From Pelobates cultripes (lineage: Eukaryota > Chordata > Amphibia > Anura > Pelobatidae), in assembly GCA_933207985.1 (NCBI GenBank), contig OW240921.1, positions 95,517,192 to 95,581,191 of the forward strand: a stretch of DNA of 64,000 bases. Reading direction: 5' to 3'. Shown here piece by piece: positions 22,662-32,410 of this stretch. A model generated the notes under the pieces. It saw nothing but the letters and a program-made list of their open reading frames with translations, was not told where the DNA came from and ran no database searches. Made by a program: the position numbers and the translations under genes. How positions within the stretch are numbered: position 1 is the first letter of the stretch; the number at the start of each line of letters is the position of its first letter.

Positions 22662-22790
22662 CAGGTAGCCAGGGCCGTCATCAGGGAGTGACAACCATGA
22701 CAGTTGTCACGGGCCCAGTGGTCCTGGGGGGCCCGGACTGCACTGCTAATGCTCTGCATATCTGGGCCCTCAGCCCTTCAATGAGCATAT

Positions 22791-22822
22791 ATATATATAT
22801 ATAGCGAGTAGCGCTATATATG
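22791..22822. repeat. Short TA microsatellite
   Basis: 'atatatatatatatata' followed by 'gcgagtagcgctatatat'. Confidence 0.85.
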
Positions 22823-23159
22823 CCTCTGCGGGCTCTTCTGTCTTCACACTCACCTCCCACTCCGGCATTCTCGCGAGCGGCTGTAAAGCGTTGCCGCGGC
22901 AACGCTCCGCAGCACGCAATGCATGCCGGGCTCCTTACAGAAATAGAGCCCAGAAGGGAGAGATGAAGACTGCAGGGCCCTTTTGTAGAGTCTGAAGGGG
23001 AAATATGAAGACTGGACCAACTGCTGAGCCACCGACTGGACCACCAGAGAATCGAGTGTCCCCCCTCCCTGGCTACAGGTAAGAGTCAGGGAGGGGGAAA
23101 TACTATTTTTATTTTTTTTATCAAAATTGAAAGGAAAAAAAAAATACCTTCACTGCATT

Positions 23160-23969
23160 TATCAAACATAAAGACACATTCACCACACACACACAAACAC
23201 ACAAACTGCACTCACTAAGCAAGCACACACACCACATTCACTATACACAAGGCATCCACTACACAAACACACACAGCATCATCTACACAAACAAACAAGC
23301 TGCATTCACCACACAAACACACACAGCATCGACTACACAAGCTGCATTCACCACACAAACACACATAGCATCATCTACACAAACACACAAGCTGCATTCA
23401 CCACACAAACACACAGCATCGACTACACAAACAAACAAGCTGCATTCACCACACAAACACACACAGCATCGACTACACAAGCTGCATTCACCACACAAAC
23501 ACACATAGCATCATCTACACAAACACACAAGCTGCATTCACCACACAAACACACAGCATCGACTACACAAACACACAAACTGCATTCACTACACAAACAC
23601 ACACACCACATTCATTATACTCACTGCATCCACCACACAAACACACACTTTGCAGTCACTATACACTGCAGTAACTATACAAACACTACATCCACAACAC
23701 AAACATACACTGTTCATTCACTATATACATACTAAATTCACTACACACTCTGCAGTCACTATATACACACACACTACATGCGCTACACAAACACACTCTG
23801 CATTTATTATGCACACTCTGCATTCACTATACACACAAACACTACATCTGCTACACAAACACACTGTATTTACTACACACACTACACCCACTACACAAAC
23901 ACACATTCTGCATTCATTATACACCCTCTACATCCACTACACAAACATGCACTCTGCTTTCATTATACA
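23160..23969. repeat. CA-rich satellite ('cactacacaaacacac' units)
   Basis: Units such as 'gctgcattcaccacacaaac' and 'acagcatcgactacacaa', with higher-order duplications of about 160 bp (23290-23420 repeated at 23430-23560). Homologous to 39863-41060. Confidence 0.93.
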
Positions 23970-25447
23970 GTTTCGAAGGGCAATCAGGACAGTGAAAAGG
24001 GGTGTCTGTCCTTTTCCCGTTTTTAAAACAGACCCGGCAACGTTTCTGGGGGGGGTTCTAGCGGTTTGGCGGTAACTTAAAAATAAAATGTCTGGACTCA
24101 GCTTGCACCGTTGTTGGAACTTGTTCATCTCCATAAATTGTTAAAGAAATTTTTTTCAACTGAAATTGGAGAAAGGTGGTTTTCCCTGGATTATTAAAAT
24201 AAAAAAAAGCAAAAATTAGTTGTGGGTTGCTATTTGCATCATATAGATAGCCACTTTTTCATACCATGCTTTGGTTATTTGTAAAATAAGATATGCATCA
24301 GCTGATCAGCCAAATCAACACCCCCTATGTACTTATCATACGCCCTGATGCAAACCGGTTTGGACTCTACTCTGCCCCGGACAGAGACGTCTGACATGCT
24401 TTCGTCATGGATGGTGGTTAGCATGTTGACATCCTTCCTGTCCGTAAATTTCAGCTTTACGAAGTGCTTTACATTCGCCTTTTTTAATTTTGCCTCTATG
24501 AGAGATTGTGGAAAGTCTTTGGAATTTTTTCTGGCAGTGCCGCAGGCCAGTGTATGTAAACCATAAAGTGCTTTAAACAGACGGACACTACTATAAAAAT
24601 TATCCACATAAAGGTGGTAACCTTTATTAAACAAGGGGTTTAGTAGGTCCCATACAAGTTTCCCACTTGTCCCCAGGGAGTCAGGACAGCCAGGAGGGTC
24701 CAGTTGACCATCTTTCCCCTCAGATACACGAAAGGCAAACGTGTATCCACTTTCGCTCTCGCACAGTTTGTACAGTTTTATGCCATACCTAGAACACTTT
24801 GAGGGGATGTATTGTCTGAACCCTAATCTCCCTTTGTATTTCATTAGAGATTCATCTATGGATAAATTTTGTTGGGGGGTATAAACATCTGAAAATTTGT
24901 CCTGAAAATGGTCTAGCAGTGGGCATATTTTATGAAGCCTATCGTTTTGGGGGTGATCTCTAGGGTGGCAGAGGGTATTGTCACTGAAATGTAATAATCT
25001 CAGCAGTAACTCGTATCTTGCTCTAGGCATGGTTTGGGAGAATACTGGACTAGACATTATTGGGTTGGCGCTCTAGTATGAGCGAATCAATGGCTTCTTT
25101 ATAATCCCCATGAGCATTGTAAGAGCCCAGAATTTTCTAAGCTCTGGGACATCTGTGGGATGCCAGTCATGCTCCCTGACTGTATAGCTACTTGGATTGT
25201 TATCAATAAATTGGGTAGCATACAAGTTAGCCTGGGAAGCAATCTCCTCCCAGATGGTATCTCCTAAAAATAGTTCTACATACAGCATTGGGGAGAAGCC
25301 ATCCACATTAACATGAATGCCTGCATTGGCACTAAAAGGGGGGACGTTGGGCTTGGCTAACTGTGGAGGTACCCAGTCCACCTCCACATTCGGCGTAGCA
25401 GAGGAAGCACAGCTTCTTTCTTCAGCTGGCTCACACACAGATGACAT
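23970..25447 (-). pseudogene. piggyBac transposase (copy 1), disrupted
   Basis: Two collinear frames (25447-25073 and 25057-24275) separated by a single in-frame TAG, where copy 2 has TGG (Trp). Together they show an N-terminal acidic region and the piggyBac DDD core: 'LSIDESLMKYKG' (first Asp), 'HLYVDNFYSS' (second Asp) and 'YIGGVDLADQLM' (third Asp). After 24275 the frame shifts. The C-terminal cysteine-rich domain is cut off at 23970 where satellite sequence begins. The family excises and inserts DNA at TTAA. This copy cannot encode a whole enzyme. It lies in the minus strand of the TTAA-bounded element. Confidence 0.9.
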
Positions 25448-26164
25448 GTCGTCTTGACTAGACGTGTCAGAAAACTGACCTGGGTCAAAATGTCATATGC
25501 CTCCTGCAAGTTATACATACGCTGCATGTTTTACACACGACTAAAACAAATTACAAACACACACATTTTTTTAATACTTTTTTTTCTTTTTTTTTTTTAC
25601 TAAAACAGACTAAACAGAAATCCCTAAACTAACTCCTGTCACAAAAATCTAATGGAGATTTGGGGGAAGGAAACTGACTGACTAAGAAAGACCAAGACAG
25701 AACAAAACAGACCAAAACAGACCAAGACACAGATTTTTAAAACAAATTTAACCCTTTAGGGCAAAAAAAATAATACAGACAGTACAAATGCACTGCTGTA
25801 ACAGATTTGGCAGGGAATGGGGTTAAAAAGGGTTTTTTATTCACTTTAGATACTGTATAAAGCTCTGGAACACTTCTGCTGCAACAAACTATCACGATCT
25901 CTGTCTCTCTCGCCTCACAAAACGCTACAGAGGAGAAGGACATAGATCACTGTCAGCAGCCAATTGTGAGCGATTGCGGATCGCTCACACGCCGCAATTG
26001 GCTGTTACTATCTGCCTGTTATACCGGCGGGACCGATCTTTGATCGTTTCCCGCAGCCCGTTTTTCACTATGACGGTTCAGTCCTGAACCGTCAGCGGTC
26101 CTGAAGGGGTTAACAAAGCTCTTTATATTAGTGTTAGAAAAAAAATGAAAACATAACTTTAAAA

Positions 26165-26914
26165 AAAATTTTTTTTACATTGATTTTTCTTTATTATTCT
26201 TTTTGTGCATGAGAAACGAACAGACGGGTCTACTATACCACGATAGCTGCAGAAGACTATTCAACAACGGGTAGTAACATGGCAGAAAGATTACTGTGCC
26301 TTGTTGGGCATGGATGTGCTCCCCCTGTGTTGTCTGTTGCGGCAGTGCGTGGGTAGAGTGTCTTAGCATGGGCAGGCATCTTTGTTGGTAAGTGTATTGT
26401 GGCTCCGGTAGTGGGCCCTGCCTGTCTTTGTGATCGTAAGCTGTATCTGTGCCCGTAGCGTCGTGCTGGCACGCCTTGTGGTCTGCCGTTCGTTGCTGTG
26501 AGTGAGGAGGCCTGTACCTTTCTTAGGCTGTGGCATTGCCTGGCAGTGAGGTTGGTTTCCGTGCTGCTGCCTTATGGGGATGCCCCCGGGATGCTTTGCC
26601 TTGGTCTGGCTGTGGTTGTCCTTAATGAGGATCCGGGCCTTTACCAGCGGGATGGTCTTTCTCGGGAACCTGTGGGGCCCGGGTAGGGAGCTTGCGGTGT
26701 GTGCTGGGACTCTCTCTGGAGCCTCTCATTCTGGTTTTTGTGACTTGCCCTCCGGCTGGGTCCCAGGCTCCGAGGGCCACGCTAGTTTTTCCAGCCGCTC
26801 CCAAAAGGAGTCGAATATGCAGGTGAGCCGGAGCTCCGTGTCTCGCCTGGCCTTGTAAAGGGCTGAGGCGTGAGTGCCGTCCACCATTTTGTCAGCCATG
26901 TCTGCGTCTTCCAT
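26165..26914 (-). pseudogene. Uncharacterised coding-like module (copy 1), broken
   Basis: The minus-strand frame starts with MEDADMADKMVDGTHASALY and contains 'CIFDSFWERLEKLAW', as in the 182-codon frame of copy 2. Here it is split into two frames (26914-26726 and 26472-26257). On the minus strand it ends in 'agaataataaagaaaaatc' and an A-run, as a retroposed element would. It may be a non-autonomous LINE derivative carrying an ORF1-like start, which is inference. I do not recognise the protein. Confidence 0.5.
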
Positions 26915-27296
26915 AACGCGTAGTCAGTTCATCCGCTCATCTCCTTTAAAGGGGATTGTGAGGAGATGGACCGGGATGACCCCCCCGGAGGCCGACACCT
27001 GGCTGGTACAGGCAGCAGGAAAGCGGCCGTCTTCCCCACGCCCGCCATGCTGGTAGGCCCCGCCATGAGTTTGGGTGCTCCTTGGTGACTTCGTCACTTG
27101 ATTGGTGTCTGTTTGTGCGCCCCAGTATCGCCTATCGCTTGGTGGCATTTAGGACTGAATCCCCATATATGAGATTTAAAACTGTATTTTGAATAATTTC
27201 TAATAAGTTCTAATTTCCTTACTGCTATCACTGCAGGTACAGTGGGATTGTACCACGGATTTAAGTAAGCTTTACCTTTTAAAACTGGTGAACTTT
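26915..27296. other. GC-rich flank of the module, non-coding
   Basis: GC-rich to about 27060 and then AT-rich. Homologous to 44337-44715. No gene recognised. Confidence 0.35.
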
Positions 27297-27297
27297 A

Positions 27298-28141
27298 ACC
27301 CCTTAGTGACTAGACCGTTTTTAAATTTTCTTACCGTTAACGACGAGGGCTCTTTTTACATTTCTGCTGTGTTTGTGTTTAGCTGTAATTTTCGCCTTAC
27401 TCATTTACTGTATCCACACATATTATATACCGTTTGTCTCGCCATTAAATGGTCTTTTAAACGATACCATTATTTTCATCATATCATATAAGTTACTATA
27501 AAATTTTTTTCTAAAATATGAGGAAAAATATTGAAAAAAAATACACACTTTTTTAAACTTTGACCCCAAAAATCTGTTACGCATCTACAACCGCCCAAAA
27601 ATACATGTTAACAGTTAAAGTTATAGGGCTATAAGTACAAGTAGCAATTTACCCCCATCAAACTATATATTTTTAAAAAGTAGACACCCTACGGTATTTC
27701 AAATGGTGGTATTTTAACACTTTCCATGCACTCATTCTGCCACCAGTCTTTATTAAACTTTTGGGCATTTGTTTTTTTTGTTATTTTTCTCTCTTTACTT
27801 TAGGCATGGATTCTCGGTATCTGTTATGTGTTACTGACAAAGAAACCCCCAATATGTGTTCAGCAACATCTCCCGAGTACAACAGTGAGTGCCAATGACT
27901 ATTGATCTGTCAGTGACTGTATGTCAGTGTATGTATGAGTGAGGGCATGTATCTGTCAGTCAAAGAGCGTGATGATGTTAAACGGGAACCGATACGGCCT
28001 TGACTTGAAGGGGTGGGGCAAATTTAAATTGTAGTCTGCAATCGCCAAGGTAATACATGTGAGTTGAACAAATATTCAAACCAGGCAGTAAAACAGAATT
28101 AATATTAGCTGAAACAAAGGTTTTGCTACAAACTATCTATA
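27298..28141. mobile_element. piggyBac-like arm starting TTAACCCCTTAGTGAC (copy 1)
   Basis: The TTAA-initiated terminus is followed by text shared with the arm at 21.2-22.6 kb ('gtgtttgtgtttagctgtaatttt', 'gggctataagtacaagtag', 'tgttcagcaacatctcccgag'). Copy 2 (44717-46070) carries about 0.5 kb more in the middle. No transposase frame. Confidence 0.6.
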
Positions 28142-28143
28142 TA

Positions 28144-28970
28144 CCGTGTTTCTCCGAAAATAAGACCGGGTCTTATATTAATTTTAGTCACAAAAAACAC
28201 ACTAGGGCTTATTTTCAGGGTAGGGCTTATTTATTTATGGTACCGGTATGTACATTGAACCCCCCCTTTAATTAATCCATCCCCCCCTCTAATTAATCCA
28301 CCCCCCTTTAATTAATCCACCCTCCTTTAATTAATCCACCCCCCCAATAAATCCACCCCCCCAATAAATCCAGCCCCCTCTAATTAATCCATCCACCCCT
28401 CCTTTAATTAATCCACCCCTCCTTTAATTAATCCACCCCCCTCTAATTAATCCACCCCCCTCTAATTAATCCACCCACTCTAATAAATCCACCCCTCCTT
28501 TAATAAATCCACCCCCTCTAATAAATCCACCCCCCGTTTAATTAATCCAACCCCCCTTTAATAAATCCACCCCCCTCTAATTAATCCAGCCCCTCCTTTA
28601 ATTAATTCACCGCCTCCTTTAATTAATTCATCGCCCCCTTTAATTAATTCAGTCCCAGACATAAAATATCTACTCACATTTCAAAGATGCCTTCCTTGCC
28701 CGCCGAGTCCGACCACTGGGTGCCTCACCGCCCGGAAATGGATCCTTCCGCTGAAGATCCGTGAAGGCAGACTGACAGCGCTGCGCACGTCGTCATCACG
28801 TTGCGCGATGCCGCGGCCCGCAACGCTCCTCATAGAAGAAGGAAGTCCCGCCGGGTCGAAAGGTGCAATGCATAGGTCTTATTTTCGGGGTAGGGCTTAT
28901 ATTGCAGCCCACCCCGAAAATTCAGCTAGGGTTTATTTTCGGGGTAGGGTGTATTTTCGGGGAAACACGG
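28144..28970. mobile_element. Non-autonomous DNA transposon with TA target duplication
   Basis: TA lies at 28142-28143 and 28971-28972. Ends CCGTGTTTCTCCGAAAATAA and its near-complement (GGGGAAACACGG at the right). The corresponding site in copy 2 (46060-46080) is empty and holds a single TA, which proves the borders. The length is 827 bp. The middle is a minisatellite, and 28680-28860 is GC-richer and non-coding. The TA duplication suggests a Tc1/mariner-type transposase. Confidence 0.93.
28257..28655. repeat. 'taattaatccacccccc' minisatellite inside the TA-flanked transposon
   Basis: About twenty units of 17-20 bp ('ctttaattaatccacccc', 'aataaatccacccccc'). Confidence 0.95.
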
Positions 28971-29188
28971 TAGACAAAATAAATTTCAATTCTGAAAAAC
29001 TAAATAATGTGAAATACTTCAAGTGTTAACATTTCAAGTTGATCATTCAGGGTTTTCAGGTGATTATTCAGGTTGGAGAGACAGTATAAAACGTCAGGGT
29101 TTATTTGTAGAATACACTCAGTTGCTCTTAGTAGAGCGCACGGGATTCTGATTTATTTAACAAAAGTAATAACGCCTTATTATCTTAC

Positions 29189-29579
29189 CCTTGCATGAGA
29201 TGATGATCTTCCTCTACCTGAAAAAGGGGATACTGGGAGTTTGGCTAGTTCAGGTTTTCGTTGTTTCTTTGAAACTTCTTCTTCATTGTTGCTCTCTGTG
29301 TTGTTTGATTTAGGAGAACATGAAGGGCCTGCTGATGGTTCCAATTTCCTTTTCTTTCCGGCAGTATTTTGACCTTCAGTCTCGACCTCTCTATTCTTTC
29401 TCTTCCTATTCTTTTCTTTGATGCAACAAGAAGTGGCAGCTTAATCCATTTGGGGTTTATGTAACTGAATCCTTCAAACCTTTTTGGAAAGCTGATCCAA
29501 GTTTAAACTGTAAGTCAGGTGAAAATGAAAATGCCTCCTCAGTGGTGACAATTTCTGTTAAGCTTTCAAATGATGATCT
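29189..29579 (-). pseudogene. Exon-like segment with splice signals (copy 1), frame disrupted
   Basis: On the minus strand, 'tttctctatag' precedes it and 'caagg|gtaagata' follows it, a plausible acceptor and donor. In copy 2 the first part reads openly (RSSFESLTEIVTTEEAFSFS, then 'KWFEGFSYINTKW'). The second part is open in another frame ('KKRKLEPSAGPSCSPK', lysine-rich and nuclear-signal-like). Copy 1 has an extra 1-base loss that breaks the first part. I recognise no family. It may be an exon of a decayed or real spliced nuclear protein gene on the minus strand. Confidence 0.4.
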
Positions 29580-29705
29580 CTATAGAGAAAGAATATAAAC
29601 ATTGATATTACTATAACCATGAAAGGCTAACATGGTTCAGCGTTTCATCTTTCAGAATTTATTTGGGGGTCTAAATGGCCAAATTAGTCATTCTTACGGA
29701 TAAAG

Positions 29706-30365
29706 CTTTTTTATTATTATTATATTATTTATATAGCGCCATCAGATTCCGTAGTGCTGTACAAAGGGTGGACTAACAGACATGTAATTGTAACCAGACA
29801 ACTCGACGTACAGGAACAGAGAGGTGGAGGGCCCTGCTCAATGAGCTTACATTCTCATTGGGGTGTGGGTGTAGTGACACAAAGGGTAAAAGTAGGAAGT
29901 AAGTTGTTAGAATAGTATACGCTGAGGGCTTATTAGGTCATTTTTGACAGTTGCAGGAGAGGAGTCATGGAGGGTTTAAAGTATTAGCATGTTATATATT
30001 TATAAATGGCTCTCAGACATTGTAGTAAAATAGAACTTCTCTTTACTTCAGTACACACACATAATGACATAACACAAGAGAGACTAACAGAACAGAACAA
30101 GTGCATTATTTCACTAAGCTGCCATCTACTGGACTGCATAAAGCCCAATACATAACAGAGGGTGGGGGATAAAAACCTGCTAACAGTTTAGTTGATATGC
30201 TTTCTTGAAGAAGTGAGTTTTCAATGAGTTTTTGAATGAGTGGAGACTGGGTGAAATTCTTACGGAGGAGGGAAGAGAGTTCCACAGAAGAGGTGCAGCC
30301 CTGGAAAAGTCTTGGAGGCGAGCGTTAGAGGTGGGAGTATGGACAGAGGATATACGTAGGTCTTT
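29706..30365 (-). mobile_element. L2-type LINE 3' part (copy 1, minus strand)
   Basis: It starts with TTA repeats and 'tatatagcgccatcagattc' (the reversed 3' terminus). At 30190-30350 the minus strand translates to 'LQDFSRAAPLLWNSLPSSVR' followed by 'FKNSLKTHFFKKAYQ', the conserved L2 C-terminus. The central RT is absent. 29990-30170 may hold a small insertion with 'catctactggactgc'. Confidence 0.8.
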
Positions 30366-30394
30366 GTGCCTTGGTTAGCGTCACACGCTTGGGA

Positions 30395-31080
30395 TATAGT
30401 CACATACCCTCTGTTCCAGACCTGCGGGTCAGTTAGGCTTTCATATTTTTGCTGTTTGCCATCTTCTTATTAATCCAAGCAGACTCCTATTTTCTGTGAT
30501 CCTTTCTACCCACTTAGGATTGCAGAGCTTAATAGCTCCTTGTAGGGAATATGTGGTGTGTTTATGTGTGTGTGTTACTTATGTTTGTTTCTCTGAATAT
30601 ACTTTAATAAATTTTAATTTTTTTAAATGATTTCTTCATACAAGCCTGCAGGGTTATTGTCTCCTGTGGACTTTAGGTTCACGGGCCACTTCAGTATACT
30701 TGTTTGCAATTTCTAGGGTTACCCCTTTCAAAGTTCCCTGTACACCCAACAGGTCCCACCAGGTGACATCGTTTACGTTTGTAGCAGAAAAAGGTTCGCC
30801 AAATTTTCAAACCAAAATGTAATATTTCTAAATTGATTATTCCATTTCCTATGAACACAAAACCAGAAACATATCCCTTCATAGAATCGTATAAGCTTTA
30901 AATGTGCATTAGGGCAAGTCCATCTGCAGTTTAGAGGACGTGTACTATTCCAGATGACTGTTCCACAAACCTATAAGCTCCATCAACAATATCCATCCTA
31001 AGAACGTTCACATTTTTAGGAAAAAATATCAAATCTTAGAACAAATGGAATCCAAAACACTCCAGTAGTAGAGGGTATTT
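30395..31080. other. Unclassified sequence downstream of the lamin pseudogene
   Basis: AT-rich with 'taataaattttaattttttt' at 30605. A 63-codon minus frame (30882-30691) has no recognised domain. It could hold the 3' UTR of the lamin retrocopy, but no clear poly(A) tail is visible. Confidence 0.35.
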
Positions 31081-31099
31081 ACGTTGAAGGAGGGAGGAA

Positions 31100-31159
31100 G
31101 GGGAAAAAATAAAAACCCAACACTACATCAGTTTTTGCTTTAGGATATATATATATATG

Positions 31160-31193
<34 letters not shown>

Positions 31194-31745
31194 TTTTCCT
31201 CTGACTTCTTTACATGACACAACTCCTCATCATGAAATTCTTCATCCATTTCACTCTCATCTCTGAATATCAGCTTTAGTGTACTCTCAGCACATTCTTG
31301 ACCATTGGAGTCCAAAAGTGTTAATTAAACATCATCACCTGTGCCCCAACATATCTGAGATTTCCAAAACAAGTCAGACGTGGGGCAATACACAGCGCCT
31401 GCATATGCAGCCCAAATAGTTACAAGTTGACTTGCTTTAAGGACAAATCTGCCAGGAAACTTGTACACTATACAGTTAGGCTTCCATGCTGTCGCCTAAC
31501 TGTCCATCCATGCATTTGCTGATCCTCTTCTGAACTGTTCACCAATCTGACATATTTTCCATCCGGATCGATATCATTTATAGTCACTGGCCCTACCGAA
31601 GAGCCTTTCTGGACAACTTCAAACTCTCTTCTGGATTCAGCTCTCTCATTTCCAAATTTCCTCTTCTTCCTCTTCTTCGCCTAACTGTCCATCCATGCAT
31701 TTGCTGATCCTCTTCTGAACTGTTCACCAATCTGACATATTTTCC
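31100..31745 (-). pseudogene. B-type lamin pseudogene, tail-domain part (copy 1)
   Basis: Read on the minus strand this continues the lamin from 38.28 kb. '[20 protein letters not shown]' and 'HGWTVRR', then '[19 protein letters not shown]', '[16 protein letters not shown]' and an acidic tail ('DESEMDEEFHDEELCH') are the successive strands of the lamin Ig-like tail domain. There is an in-frame stop after GDDV, a frameshift after WTVRR, and a 186-bp tandem duplication (the 66-bp stretch 31680-31745 recurs at 31494-31559). Exon junctions known in vertebrate lamin genes are crossed without introns, so this is a processed retrocopy. A TA microsatellite follows the last coding residues. No CaaX box is visible. 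Confidence 0.85.
31142..31196. repeat. TA/TG microsatellite in lamin 3' region
   Basis: 'atatatatatgtatatatat' repeated. An identical tract lies at 48233-48287. Confidence 0.93.
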
Positions 31746-32410
31746 GTTCAAATAATTTTTATTGTAAGTTTTTGCAAATTTTACAAGTAATAAAAATATT
31801 ATAATAAGGGGGGGAGGGTGGGTGGAAGGAAAGGAAGAACTTGGAAGTGGGAATAAAAGGGGAGTTTCCATCCATTATAACAACAAGCATGGTGATGTAC
31901 AAGGCACATAAATTGAATGACATTTCATATCAAGTTATTACAGGTTATAGGTTTTTTTGACATCGGTTTCCCATTGATCCAAGTGATATTTTAATTGTGC
32001 AAATATGTGTGTGTTATTTCTATATGATAATTCATATGATTTGTTTTCTATTGTTAGTGTTAGTACTTCTTTAATTGAGGGTGTGCATTTAGTTTTCCAA
32101 TATCTAGGACGGCATGTACTGGCAGCTATCAGAATGTGGCCTACTATTATTCTATTTTACTGACGGATTCAGGGAATTTTTTTAAATTGAGCCAATTCAG
32201 ATGTAAAGCTATCAAGGTTGGCGTTCACTTTAATAATTAAGTCATGTATCATTTTCCAATATTTAGTTAGTCTTGGGCCAATACCACCATATGTGGGCCA
32301 TATTGCCCAATCCTCCGCAGTCTCTCCAACACCTATCGCTGTACCTATTGTTCACATTGTGCAGTTTAGACGGAGCTAGATACCATCGATACAGAATTTT
32401 AAAATGATTT

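Larger units (their letters stand above)
22670..23969. mobile_element. Left part of a satellite-bearing hAT element
   Basis: The 8-bp CAGGTAGC at 22662-22669 is followed by the terminus CAGGGCCGTCATCAG. The partner end, CTGATGGCAGCCCTG-like, with the same CAGGTAGC after it (41226-41233), is found only in copy 2. The body includes a palindrome-rich GC segment ('gcgttgccgcggcaacgc', 22888) and then CA-rich satellite. In copy 1 the element stops abruptly at about 23969 inside the satellite and joins the piggyBac transposase. Confidence 0.75.
20696..26113 (-). mobile_element. piggyBac element (copy 1) with TTAA ends and nested insertions
   Basis: TTAA lies at both ends (20696-20699 and 26110-26113). 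The left terminus is CCCCTTCTGGACCG and the right terminus reads CGGTCCTGAAGGGG, so the inverted ends match except at one base. The transposase is on the minus strand (25447 to about 23970). Nested inside are a TTA-flanked MITE (20741-21232) and a satellite-bearing hAT element (from 22670). The last codons of the transposase and the right half of that hAT are missing in this copy. They are present in copy 2 at 39.9-41.4 kb. Confidence 0.8.
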
